Below are positions 54,741 to 63,380 of a stretch of DNA of 64,000 nt, piece after piece. The notes beneath the pieces were generated by a model. It was not told the DNA's origin. It saw only the letters and a list, made by a program, of their open reading frames with translations, and made no database searches. The stretch's first letter is position 1; the number at the start of each line of letters is the position of its first letter. Origin of the DNA: Cohnella fermenti (GTDB lineage: Bacteria; Bacillota; Bacilli; Paenibacillales; Paenibacillaceae). The stretch is taken from positions 123,896 through 187,895 of the forward strand of contig NZ_SSOB01000012.1 of the NCBI RefSeq assembly GCF_004801405.1, given 5' to 3'. A program made the translations under genes and the position numbers.

Positions 54741-55203
54741 AGGGGTGAATCTCCTTTCGAATGGGGGAGGATGAGAAGCTAGCTTTAGAATAGGGGCCGA
54801 TTGTGTCGGGAATGCGTCCAAACTCCGGTTTGTTTTGGAGCTTTGTCCCCTACCTCGCTTGTCCTCGCTCTCTCGAAATCTCCTCCTCCAACCGTCTCTT
54901 CGGAGCGTCGCTGTGCGGATTCCACCGCTAACCCTCTCGCTTCGCTTCTCCGCAGCAGGCTTTTCGTAGCTGCAGCGCGGTGTTTTATGCGGTTTTTCGC
55001 ATTCATTCGGCTTGAATTGGGGGCGATCGAGGTATTTTATGCGGTTTTTCGCATATATCCAGCGTTTCGAGCCGGAGTTTCCTCTATGAGTGTGAAATTT
55101 CGCATAAAATCGTCCAACCTGCCTGTTATGGAGCCGCGCCAATGTGATTTTTCGCATAAAATTCGGTATTCATCGACTTCGGGGGCGGGTTCGCCGACCG
55201 GCA
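54741..55203. other. 463-bp intergenic region with array C
   Basis: Apart from array C (54983-55163) it must carry the promoter of the secreted-protein gene on the minus strand; a TATTCT near 54790 is a possible -10. No gene seen. Confidence 0.5.
54983..55163. repeat. Palindrome array C: four units, inverted orientation, 52/51/52-bp spacing
   Basis: Units begin at 54987, 55039, 55090 and 55142. Read on the minus strand the block aligns with arrays A and B in unit order and in spacers (for example TTCAAGCCGAATGAATGCG against TTCAAGCCGACGAATGTG in A). It lies between the 3' end of the sensor kinase gene and the 5' side of the secreted-protein gene. Confidence 0.87.
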
Positions 55204-56652
55204 CTACTGGACTTGCGCCTTGGCTGGCAAGCGGGAGTCCGGCCATGCGGGAAGAAGGAGCCGGAACGTCGTTCCTTGGGGCGAGCTGCTGTGCAGAAGC
55301 AGTTGTCCGTCCATCGCCGAGGCCAGCATCCGGCCGTAAGTGAGGCCCAGTCCGAGCCCGGAGGAGACAAGCTTCTTGTTCTCGCCCCGATAATACCGCT
55401 CGAAAATATGCGGCTGCTCCGCCTCCGCGATGCCGGGTCCGTTGTCCTCGATGCTGACGATATAAGGGAGACCCGGGCCGGCCGGCTCCGAGAGCGCGAC
55501 GACGATGGTGCCGTTCCCCTCGAACGCTTGCTTGCTGTTGTTGAGCAGATTCACGAGAATCTGCTGGATGCGGGCCGCGTCGCCCGCCGCGATCCGGGAG
55601 CGCTCGCCTTCCGGAATCTGAACATGCAGCGAGATCCGGTCCTCCTGGTCGAGAAGCCCCCACTGGTAGACGATCTCCGGGAGCAGCTTGCCCAGATCGA
55701 TCGGCTCCCGATCGACGTGCGGCTTGCCGGAAGCGAACGAGTTGAAGTCGAGCAGGTCGTCGATCATCCGCTGCAGCTTGCGCGTGTTCTCGAGGGAGAT
55801 GTCGAGGAATTCCGCCGCTTCGCGCCCCGTCACCACTTCGTCCCGGACGGCGGCGATCAATCCCCGGATGGAAGCGACAGGGGTCTTCAAATCATGGGTG
55901 ACGCCCGCCAGCAGTTGTGTCCGCAGCTCCTCCAGAACGCCCAGGCGCGCCGCCATCGACCGGAACGAGACGAGAAGCTCGTGAACCTCCCGCTCCTTGA
56001 CATCGGCCGGAACGGCAACGTCGTAGTCCCCGGCTTCGACTTGGTTCAGCGCATCCGCCAGCCTCGCGATCGGCTTCCTTAAATTCCGGGACAGCAGGTA
56101 GATGATCAACCAGCCGAGCAGACCGGAGCTCAGCAGCAGGGAAGCGATAAGGACGTAATTCTGTTCCACGCGCGCCAGTTCCGCGTTGGAGTAGGCGACG
56201 ACAACCGATCCGATCCTCCTGTCGCCGGCGATGACCGGTGCAGTCAGCACGTAATAGCCGTCCGCCGACGCTGCCCGGAGACGGTCTGCGGACCGCGCCG
56301 GGTCCGAGAGGCTCGCCGCGGCGGGAACGGACTCGCCCCCGGGACCGCTCTTGGCGTACAGGACCGTCCCCTCGTTATCGTAGACGGACAAGGCGAATTG
56401 CCCGGGAATTCGGTAAAGCCGCTGCCTCGTATCGATCCACTCGTAGAAGTCGTCGGGGATCGCCGGAATTACTCTTTGGGCCGCAGCCAGGGAGAATTCC
56501 TTCAGCGCCTCCTTGCGCCCGTGCACCGTCTCCGCGCGAATCCAGGCGACGGTGGCGAGTCCGATCAGGAGCAAGCCGAGAAACAGCGTCAGAACATACC
56601 GGAACGACCAGAGAAGCAGCAACGTTCGGCGTCTAGGAGCGCGTATTGGCAT
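55204..56652 (-). CDS. Sensor histidine kinase
   Basis: 482 residues. Membrane helices at about 14-38 (YVLTLFLGLLLIGLATVAWI) and 165-187 enclose an extracellular sensor of about 125 residues. HAMP (LSRNLRKPIARLADALNQVE) is followed by the HisKA site GVTHDLKTPVASIRG (His about 250) and the ATPase boxes LVNLLNNSKQAFEG (N), SIEDNGPGIAEAEQ (G1) and SSGLGLGLTYGRML (G2). It phosphorylates the response regulator encoded just upstream, whose gene end it overlaps by 20 bp. Signal unknown; no obvious target operon next to it. Confidence 0.93.
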   Translation of the reverse strand: MPIRAPRRRTLLLLWSFRYVLTLFLGLLLIGLATVAWIRAETVHGRKEALKEFSLAAAQRVIPAIPDDFYEWIDTRQRLYRIPGQFALSVYDNEGTVLYAKSGPGGESVPAAASLSDPARSADRLRAASADGYYVLTAPVIAGDRRIGSVVVAYSNAELARVEQNYVLIASLLLSSGLLGWLIIYLLSRNLRKPIARLADALNQVEAGDYDVAVPADVKEREVHELLVSFRSMAARLGVLEELRTQLLAGVTHDLKTPVASIRGLIAAVRDEVVTGREAAEFLDISLENTRKLQRMIDDLLDFNSFASGKPHVDREPIDLGKLLPEIVYQWGLLDQEDRISLHVQIPEGERSRIAAGDAARIQQILVNLLNNSKQAFEGNGTIVVALSEPAGPGLPYIVSIEDNGPGIAEAEQPHIFERYYRGENKKLVSSGLGLGLTYGRMLASAMDGQLLLHSSSPQGTTFRLLLPAWPDSRLPAKAQVQ

Positions 56653-57367
56653 AAAGCTGATACCCCATCCCTCTGAGCGTGCGAATCTCTCCTTCTTCCG
56701 CGGGCCAATGCAGCAGCAGCTTGCGCAATCGCTTGACGGCAAGGTCGACGGCCCGGTCGCTGCCATCGTAATCGATGCCCCATACTCTCTCGATCAGGTG
56801 CTCCCGCTCGAAGATCCGGTTCGGGTGCTCTGCGAGAAACAGAAGCAGGGACAGGTCCCGCGGCATAATCGTCAAGCTCGCCCCATTCAGGTACACGCTG
56901 CGGGATTTAAAGTCGATTCGCACGCTGCCGAAGGTGACCTGGTCGGAACCGACGAGCGATTGGGCCGGCCTGCGAAGCACCGCTTGAATGCGGGCGACGA
57001 CCTCGCCCGGCTCGAAGGGCTTGGTCATATAGTCGTCCGCTCCATCGTTGAGGCCCTGAATCCGGTCCCCGACATCGCCCTTGGAGGTCAGCATGATGAC
57101 GGGGCAGGAGCTCCGCTGCCGCAGGCGGCGCAGCACCTCCCAGCCGTTCATTCCCGGCAGCATCACGTCCAGAAGCACCAGAGCCGGCCGCGCCGACTCG
57201 AATGCTTCCAGCGCCTCGGTGCCATTGGCGCAGATGCGGCTGTCGTACCCCGCTTTGCGGACATAAGCCGCCAGAACCCGCGATATTGCGTCCTCGTCCT
57301 CGATGATCAGAATCGTCCCTTTATGCCCGCTGAGGCTATTCCCATCGTGCTTATTCCCAGCTTCCAT
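56633..57367 (-). CDS. OmpR/PhoB-family response regulator
   Basis: 244 residues. Receiver domain: TILIIEDEDAISRVLAAYVR (acidic pocket), ALVLLDVMLPGMNGWEVLRR (phospho-Asp in LLDVMLPG), MLTSKG and TKPFEPGEV. The C-terminal winged helix ends with REHLIERVWGIDYDGSDRAV and RTLRGMGYQLY. The first 15 residues before the receiver are an extra polar tail. First gene of the two-component pair; divergent from the RQC-like gene. Confidence 0.95.
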   Translation of the reverse strand: MEAGNKHDGNSLSGHKGTILIIEDEDAISRVLAAYVRKAGYDSRICANGTEALEAFESARPALVLLDVMLPGMNGWEVLRRLRQRSSCPVIMLTSKGDVGDRIQGLNDGADDYMTKPFEPGEVVARIQAVLRRPAQSLVGSDQVTFGSVRIDFKSRSVYLNGASLTIMPRDLSLLLFLAEHPNRIFEREHLIERVWGIDYDGSDRAVDLAVKRLRKLLLHWPAEEGEIRTLRGMGYQLYANTRS

Positions 57368-57548
57368 CGTTCGATCCGCTCCGTTCCGCCCGGCTGTTCT
57401 CTCTCGAATAAATTATACGATCGCGGGCTTCGATTCGCCAGATGCCGGAATGGCTTCCGCCGACAGTCTATCGTCCGATTGTGTCCGGCGGATGTCGAAG
57501 AAGCAGCAAACTCTATTAAGTTATAGAAGGCGCAGCCGCAGGACAAAA

Positions 57549-57558
57549 TTGATATAAT
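57549..57558 (+). promoter_or_regulatory. Extended -10 promoter of the RQC-like gene
   Basis: TTGA-TATAAT: a consensus -10 box preceded by TG one base away (57550-57558). No good -35. Confidence 0.55.
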
Positions 57559-57607
57559 GGCACTAGCCGATAAAATTTTGAGAGAATGAATGGGAGTTCG
57601 AACCGAT

Positions 57608-58381
57608 ATGAGCAAAAGGAAATCTTCTCGACTTGCGCTGTCCACAGAGGAAATCCGCGTCATCCTGAGAGCGGCGGACGATTTGATCGGGGAAGGCGGC
57701 CGCACGCTGCTGACCAAGGTGCTTCGCGGCTCGAAGGAGGAGAACCTGCTGAAGCTGGAGCTGGACCGCAATCCGTCCTACGGCTTCTACGCCGGCGTCC
57801 CTTACGAGGAAGTGTTGGAGAAGGTCGATTGGATGCTGGACAACGGCTACCTGGAGACGCAGATGAACGGCAAGCTGCCGACGATCATTTTCTCCCGCTA
57901 TGGCTGGATGATCGAGAGGGAACGTTACGCCGAAGAGCTCCTGCGAGAATGGGAGAGCTGGGCGGACAACGGCGTTACCCCGGCCAGCATGGAGTATTTG
58001 AAGGACCGCAACCGGGGAACGGCGTTTCTTCTCCTGTACAAGGTGCTCTGCACGGGCGACCCGAGGTACATTCCGTTCCTGGAGCGCTGGGCAAGCGTCG
58101 ACTATCAGAAAGTCAAAGCCGAGATTCGCAAGGCGATCGAAGCGATTGAGGCGCGAAGCGGGATGGACGACGAGGCATGGGAGCGGCTGAAGGGCGAGAG
58201 CTTGGAACGTCTGCTCGTTCCTTCCAAGCGGCCGCTTGTTCTTAGCTGCGAACGGTGCGAGGATCTGTTCCTGATGAACGAGAGAGACCCCGGCCTGTAC
58301 GGCAGGGACGGCTTCTTCTTCCCCAAGCAATGCGCACGTTGCGCAGCGGAGAGCAAGCAGGCCAGCGGCAAATCGAATTGA
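57608..58381 (+). CDS. RQC-domain DNA-binding protein with C-terminal zinc ribbon
   Basis: 257 residues. Residues about 12-105 match the RecQ C-terminal winged helix in pattern: LSTEEIRVILRAADDLIGEG, RTLLTKVLRGSKEENLLKLE, YGFYAGVPYEEVLEKVDWML and LDNGYLETQ. The C-terminal part has two CxxC pairs (CERCEDLF and CARC), a likely zinc ribbon. There is no helicase domain. This looks like the stand-alone RQC-minor type. GGGAG lies 11 bp before ATG 57608; ATG 57590 is the alternative. It is followed after 19 bp by sbcD and probably belongs to the same DNA-repair operon. Confidence 0.78.
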   Translation: MSKRKSSRLALSTEEIRVILRAADDLIGEGGRTLLTKVLRGSKEENLLKLELDRNPSYGFYAGVPYEEVLEKVDWMLDNGYLETQMNGKLPTIIFSRYGWMIERERYAEELLREWESWADNGVTPASMEYLKDRNRGTAFLLLYKVLCTGDPRYIPFLERWASVDYQKVKAEIRKAIEAIEARSGMDDEAWERLKGESLERLLVPSKRPLVLSCERCEDLFLMNERDPGLYGRDGFFFPKQCARCAAESKQASGKSN

Positions 58382-58400
58382 CAAAAGGAGAGAGCGGCGA

Positions 58401-59603
58401 ATGAAGCTGTTGCACACGGCGGATTGGCACCTCGGCAAGCTGGTGCAGAACGTGTATATGACAGAGGACCAGGCTTACGTCCTGGAGCAGCTCTTGCGCG
58501 ATATCGAGACGGAGAAGCCGGATGCGGTCATCATCGCCGGAGATCTGTACGACCGGGCGGTGCCGCCGACCGAGGCGGTTCAACTGCTGGACCGGACGCT
58601 GAAGCGGATCGTCATCGACCTGCAGACGCCGGTGCTCGCCGTCTCCGGCAATCATGACAGCCCGAGCCGCCTGAACTTCGGGAGCGGCATCATGAAGGCG
58701 GCGGGGCTGCACATCGTCGGCGAGCTGGACACGGAATTCGCGCCGGTGACGCTGCGAGACGAGTTCGGCCCGGTGAACGTCTATCTCGTTCCGTTCGCGG
58801 ACCCGGCCGTTGTTCGCCTGGCGCTCGGGGACGACAATATTCGTACATACGACGATGCGGCGAAGGCTGTCGTGGAGAGGATCAAGCCGAGTCTTAAGCC
58901 GGGCGCGCGCAATGTGTTCGTCGGCCATGCCTTCGTGACGAAGGGCGGGCAGGCCGAGCCGAATACGAGCGATTCGGAGCGGCCGCTGGCGATCGGCGGG
59001 GCGGAGCATGTGAGCTCGACACACTTCTCCTGCTTCCATTATACGGCGCTTGGGCACTTGCATCAGGCGCATCATGTCGGAGACGAGACGGTCCGCTACT
59101 CCGGCTCGCCGCTGAAGTATTCGATCTCGGAGGAGAATCACCGCAAGGGATATCTGATGGTCGAGCTGGACGCGGAAGGAAGGGCAACGGTTGAGAAAAA
59201 ACTGCTGGAGCCAAGGCGCGACATGAGGACGGTAGAAGGGGTTATTGCGGACATCGAGCGGCAGGAACGCAGCGATGATTACGTGTACGTCCGGCTGCTG
59301 GACGAGCTTCCGGTCCTCTCGCCGATGGAACGGGTGCGCGCCGTCTATCCGAATGCGATGCACGCGACTCAGCCGTCGGTGCTGCGGCACCTCGGCGGGC
59401 AAACGGATATGGCGGCGGACGGGGGCAAGGCGGGAATGGATAAACTGTCGCTTTTTCGCAGCTTCTATAAGGAGGTCAGGGGAGCCGAAGCGTCCGAGGA
59501 GACGGAGGGGCTGTTCCTGGACGTGCTGCGCGAGATCGACCGGGAGGAGGGGGAACGTCATGAAGCCCATCAAGCTGACGATGACGGCATTCGGGCCGTA
59601 TAA
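58401..59603 (+). CDS. sbcD: Exonuclease subunit SbcD
   Basis: 400 residues. Mre11-type nuclease with the metallophosphatase motifs LLHTADWHLGKLVQN, VIIAGDLYDRAVPP, LAVSGNHDSPSRLNF, NVFVGHAFVTKGG and YTALGHLHQAH. It works with SbcC to open DNA hairpins and trim protein-blocked ends. The C-terminal cap domain and acidic tail (about 280-400) follow. AAAGGAGAGAGCGGCG precedes the ATG. Its 3' end overlaps the start of sbcC by 44 bp in another frame. Confidence 0.96.
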   Translation: MKLLHTADWHLGKLVQNVYMTEDQAYVLEQLLRDIETEKPDAVIIAGDLYDRAVPPTEAVQLLDRTLKRIVIDLQTPVLAVSGNHDSPSRLNFGSGIMKAAGLHIVGELDTEFAPVTLRDEFGPVNVYLVPFADPAVVRLALGDDNIRTYDDAAKAVVERIKPSLKPGARNVFVGHAFVTKGGQAEPNTSDSERPLAIGGAEHVSSTHFSCFHYTALGHLHQAHHVGDETVRYSGSPLKYSISEENHRKGYLMVELDAEGRATVEKKLLEPRRDMRTVEGVIADIERQERSDDYVYVRLLDELPVLSPMERVRAVYPNAMHATQPSVLRHLGGQTDMAADGGKAGMDKLSLFRSFYKEVRGAEASEETEGLFLDVLREIDREEGERHEAHQADDDGIRAV

Positions 59604-62600
59604 GGACAAGGAGACGATCGACTTCGCGGAGCTCGGCGGGCACCGCCTGTTCCTCGTGTCCGGCAACACCGGAGCCGGCAAAACATCGATCTTCGACGCG
59701 ATCTGCTTCGCGCTGTACGGAGAAGCGAACGGGGAGGACCGCAGCGATTCGCGCAGTCTGCGAAGCCAGTTCGCCCCCGATGACACGCATACCGCCGTCG
59801 AATTCGAGTTCGAGCTGAAGGGGCGCACGTACCGCATTCTTCGGCAATTGTCCCATGTGAAGACGGGCAACAAGAACGCGACGGGAGAACGCTACGAGTT
59901 CGTGGAGACGACGGACGGCCGGGAGACGATGATGGTCGACCGCTACATGGTGCGGGCGATCAACGAACGGCTGCAGACGCTGATCGGCCTGACGAAGGAC
60001 CAGTTCAGCCAGATCGTTATGCTGCCCCAGGGCGAGTTCCGCAAGCTGCTTACTTCGGATACGGAAAATAAAGAGGAGATTATGCGGCGCATCTTCCGGA
60101 CGCATCTGTTCAAATATGTGGCCGAGGCGCTGAACGAGAAGCGCAGGAGCGCCCAGAACGTCGTCGAGCTCGTCCGCCGCGACCTGGACATGCATATGGT
60201 GAATCTGAGGCTCGCGCTTGAGGAGCGGGAGGAGTCGGAGCTGCATCGCGTTCTCGCCGAGGAGCATTACAACGCCCATCAGGTGCTGGAGGCGCTTGAG
60301 GGCGAGATTGCTCACTACGCGAAGGAGGGCGAAGCGCTCGAAGCTCGCCTGGGCGAGGAGACGAAGCGGCAGAAGGAGCGGCTGGAGCATCTGCATCTGG
60401 CGTCGGCGCTGAACGCGCAGTTCGACGAGCTGGACCGGAAGCGGCGGGAGCGGGACGCACTGGAGCTGCGGCTGCCGGAGGAGGCGGCACGGCGCGAACG
60501 GCTGGCGTTGGCGGAGAAGACGCTGCCGCTGCAGGTGCAGGAGAAGCACGTCGCGGCGGCGCTTGCGGATGCGGAGGCGAAGCGGGCGCGGCAGCGCGAG
60601 GCGGAAGCCGCGCGGCTCGCGGCGGAGGAAGAGTACCGCCGGCGGGACGAGGCTTATCGGCTCGAGGAGAGCCGGGGCGTCCGCCGGGAACAGCTCGTTC
60701 GCGAGCTCGAAGGGCTGAACCGGGATCTGCCGGTCGTTCGCTCGCTTGACGCTCGCCGGGCGAGGGTGGAGCGGATGGAACGCGAAGCGGGCAAGGCGGA
60801 GGCGGAGCTGCGGGCGCTGGAGGCGGCGGCAAGCGCTCGTCAGGAGGAGCGGAAGCGGCTGGCGGAGCGGCTTCGCGGCTTGGACGAGAGCCTGCTGGCG
60901 CTGCCCGCGAAGAGCGAGCGGCTGGACAAGCTGCGCTCGGACGCGAGGCTGCTGAAGGAGCTCGGGCAGCTTGCGGGCGAGCGGGACAAGGCCGCCGCCG
61001 AAGAGCGGAGCCGGCGGGAGCAGGCGGAAGCCGCCGAGCGGGAATACGCCGCGCTCGAGGCGGCGTGGCTTGAAGGGCAGGCCGGCTGGCTCGCGGCGCA
61101 TCTGCACGACGGGCAGCCGTGCCCGGTGTGCGGCAGCGCGGCGCACCCGCGCAAGGCAGCGGTGTCGGAGGAGACGCCGACGCGCGAGCGGCTCGAGGAG
61201 ACGGGCCGCCGTAGAGCGAGCTTGACGGCGACGTACGAAGCGGCGAAGGCGAAGCGTGAGCTGCTGGCGGCGCAGCTTGAGCCGAAGGCGCGCGAGGCGG
61301 CCGAGCTTGGCTTCGCGAGCGGGGACGGTGCCGGAGGGGGCGGCGGTGACGGTGTCGGCGGAGACAGCGTTGAAGGCGGCCGAGGCGGGGACGGTGTCAG
61401 CGGAGACAGCGTTGAAGGCGGCCGAGGCGGTGAGGATGTCAGCGGAGACAGCGGTAAAGGCAACCGAGACGGTCAAGAAAGCGGAGAAAACGAAAGCGGG
61501 CTCGCGGGGACGGCGATTTGGGAGCGGCAATACGCCGTCGTCGTGGAAGCGGGCAAGGGTGTGAGCGCCGAGGTGACGCGGCTGAAGGAGGATCAGGCGG
61601 CTGCGGCCGAGCTGCGACCGCAGCTCGAGAAGGCGGAGCGACTGCTCGAGGCCGAGCAACGCGAGAAGGAGAGCAAGGCGGCGGAGCAGCAGCGGCTCCG
61701 GAGCGCGTGCGCGACGGAGAAGGCGCTGTACGAGCAGGAGCTCGGCCGCGTGGCGGAGGAGCTGCGCTCGCTGCCGCTGCTTGAGGCGCGGCTGGCGGAG
61801 CGGGAGGCGGAGAAGGCGAGGCTGGAAGCGGCGTGGCGCGAGGCGCAGGAGCGGTTCCAGCAGGCGCGGGAGCGTCAGGCGGCCGCGGTTGCGGCTCTTG
61901 CGGGAGCGGAGGCGCAGTTGGCGGAGGCGCGCGAGCGCTATGCGCAGGCGAGCGCCGAGTTCGCCGCCGGACTGCGGGCTGCGGGCTTCGAGACGGAGGA
62001 GCGCTATCGGCTCGCGAAGCTGGAGGAGGCGGAGCGCGAGCGGCTGAAGCGGGAGCTGGAGCGATTCGACGCCGAGCTGGCGTCGGCGCGCCGGCAGGCG
62101 CAGGAGCTGGAGGAGCGGCTAGCGGGCAAGGAGCGGGCCGATCTGGACGCGCTGCGAGCGGCGAGCGACGAGCTGGAGCGGCAGGTCGAGCGGACGCGCC
62201 AGACGCTGGCGCGGGTGCGGGATTACGAGGCCAAGGCGCTGGCCGGCAAGGAGCAGATCGCCCGGGCGGAGCGGGCCCTTCGCGACGCGGAGGCGGAGTT
62301 CGGGCTCGTGAAGGACCTGTACGATGTCGTCCGCGGCGAGAATGCGCTCAAGATCTCGTTCGAGCGGTATCTGCTCATCGAGTTCCTCGATCGTATTCTG
62401 CATGCGGCGAACCTGCGCCTGACGACGATCTCCGGCGGGCAGTTCTACCTGGCCCGCAGCGACCGGCGCGAGAAGCACGGCAAGCAGAGCGGTCTCGGTC
62501 TGGACGTGTTCGACAACTACACGGGCCAATATCGCGATGTGAAGACGCTGTCCGGCGGCGAGAAGTTCAACGCCTCGCTCTGCCTCGCGCTCGGCATGGC

Positions 62601-62844
62601 CGACGTCATCCAGACGTACGAGGGCGGCATCTCGCTCGAGACGATGTTCATCGACGAAGGATTCGGCTCGCTTGACGAAGATTCTCTGAACAAGGCGATC
62701 GAGACGCTTGTCGAGCTGCAGATGACCGGGCGGCTGATCGGCATCATCTCGCACGTGCAGGAGCTGAAGCAGGCGATTCCGGCTGTGCTCGAGGTGAAGA
62801 AGTCGGCGGAAGGACACAGCTATACGAGCTTCCGAGTGAGCTGA
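59560..62844 (+). CDS. sbcC: Exonuclease subunit SbcC
   Basis: 1094 residues. SMC-like ATPase: N-terminal Walker A in VSGNTGAGKTSIFDAICFAL, and near the C-terminus the signature TLSGGEKFNASLCLALG with Walker B MFIDEGFGSLDEDSL. Two long Glu/Arg/Ala coiled coils flank the zinc hook CPVCG (about 521). A Gly-rich insertion with three 14-residue tandem repeats (61348-61473, about residues 597-638) interrupts the returning coiled coil and is unusual. ATG 59560 has GGAGGAGGGGG upstream, inside sbcD. Confidence 0.95.
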   Translation: MKPIKLTMTAFGPYKDKETIDFAELGGHRLFLVSGNTGAGKTSIFDAICFALYGEANGEDRSDSRSLRSQFAPDDTHTAVEFEFELKGRTYRILRQLSHVKTGNKNATGERYEFVETTDGRETMMVDRYMVRAINERLQTLIGLTKDQFSQIVMLPQGEFRKLLTSDTENKEEIMRRIFRTHLFKYVAEALNEKRRSAQNVVELVRRDLDMHMVNLRLALEEREESELHRVLAEEHYNAHQVLEALEGEIAHYAKEGEALEARLGEETKRQKERLEHLHLASALNAQFDELDRKRRERDALELRLPEEAARRERLALAEKTLPLQVQEKHVAAALADAEAKRARQREAEAARLAAEEEYRRRDEAYRLEESRGVRREQLVRELEGLNRDLPVVRSLDARRARVERMEREAGKAEAELRALEAAASARQEERKRLAERLRGLDESLLALPAKSERLDKLRSDARLLKELGQLAGERDKAAAEERSRREQAEAAEREYAALEAAWLEGQAGWLAAHLHDGQPCPVCGSAAHPRKAAVSEETPTRERLEETGRRRASLTATYEAAKAKRELLAAQLEPKAREAAELGFASGDGAGGGGGDGVGGDSVEGGRGGDGVSGDSVEGGRGGEDVSGDSGKGNRDGQESGENESGLAGTAIWERQYAVVVEAGKGVSAEVTRLKEDQAAAAELRPQLEKAERLLEAEQREKESKAAEQQRLRSACATEKALYEQELGRVAEELRSLPLLEARLAEREAEKARLEAAWREAQERFQQARERQAAAVAALAGAEAQLAEARERYAQASAEFAAGLRAAGFETEERYRLAKLEEAERERLKRELERFDAELASARRQAQELEERLAGKERADLDALRAASDELERQVERTRQTLARVRDYEAKALAGKEQIARAERALRDAEAEFGLVKDLYDVVRGENALKISFERYLLIEFLDRILHAANLRLTTISGGQFYLARSDRREKHGKQSGLGLDVFDNYTGQYRDVKTLSGGEKFNASLCLALGMADVIQTYEGGISLETMFIDEGFGSLDEDSLNKAIETLVELQMTGRLIGIISHVQELKQAIPAVLEVKKSAEGHSYTSFRVS
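61348..61473 (+). repeat. 42-bp tandem repeat, three copies, within sbcC
   Basis: Units at 61348-61389, 61390-61431 and 61432-61473; the first two differ by a single base over most of their length and the third is diverged. In the sbcC frame they read DGVSGDSVEGGRGG; in the +1 frame they read as an Ala-rich helix (VSAETALKAAEAGT). Confidence 0.88.
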
Positions 62845-62941
62845 CGGCGAGGGCTCGTAAGCAGCGCCAGAGCAGCATCGGAACAACACCATAACAACGA
62901 TGTCGGGAGTTACTACCCGTCTCCTGCTAGGGGCCACTAAT

Positions 62942-63117
62942 TGTATGCGATTTTTCGCATAAAAGTGGTCGTTTGAGGCGGCCGGCAGGCGATTGTATAC
63001 GGTTTTTCACATAAAAGTGGTCGTTTGAGGCGGTTGGTGGGCGATTGTATGCGGTTTTTCGCATAAAAGTGGTCGTTTGAGGCGGTTGGCGGCGATTGTA
63101 TGCGGTTTTTCACATAA
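62942..63117. repeat. Palindrome array D: four near-identical units, 52/52/51-bp spacing
   Basis: Palindromes start at 62945, 62997, 63049 and 63100. Here the spacers are nearly identical to one another (AAAAGTGGTCGTTTGAGGCG and GGCGATTGT), so the array arose by tandem duplication of a 52-bp unit. It differs from the spacers of A-C. The last unit loses its flank at about 63118, where the IS91-like sequence starts. Confidence 0.9.
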
Positions 63118-63123
63118 TGAGTA

Positions 63124-63191
63124 GCGAATTATCTGAAGTCGAGCAGAAAAAATAGCTCCTTGCAAGCAGGAGCTACGACTTTAGATAATTC
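63124..63191. other. Compound hairpin at the end of the IS91-like element
   Basis: Outer arms CGAATTATCTGAAGTCG and CGACTTTAGATAATTCG (63124-63140 and 63175-63191) enclose an inner hairpin TAGCTCCT/AGGAGCTA. It could be the end structure used in rolling-circle transposition or a terminator for the transposase transcript. Confidence 0.75.
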
Positions 63192-63380
63192 GTTTGGACG
63201 AAACCGCGGTGGGCTACGCACGTTGCTACGCTATGGGGAATCAAATCGGTACGCTCCCTCCTCGCAAGCCGCAAAAGCGGAAGGAGTGCGCCCGCGGGGA
63301 GGCGTGCGTCCCGGGAATGTAAGGTTTAAAAAGAATGTAGGTACACCTCCCCCCTCCCCACTGAAGCGGCTGGTTCGCAT
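63192..63380. other. Non-coding end region of the IS91-like element
   Basis: 189 bp between the transposase stop and the compound hairpin, with GC-rich and pyrimidine-rich patches (CCTCCCCCCTCCCC near 63346). No gene seen. Confidence 0.4.

Noticed and set aside
54741..55157. N-terminal extension of the secreted-protein gene to 55157
   Set aside because: The added part is the translated array C; the ATG at 54740 has a good ribosome binding site and a proper signal peptide.
59476..61659. 727-residue antisense frame across sbcC
   Set aside because: Shadow of the Glu/Arg-rich coiled-coil coding sequence; no ribosome binding site or family features.
62942..63117. CRISPR array
   Set aside because: Palindromic units with regular spacers look like one at first sight, but repeats are only 16 bp and degenerate, spacers are conserved between copies and loci, and no cas genes are present.
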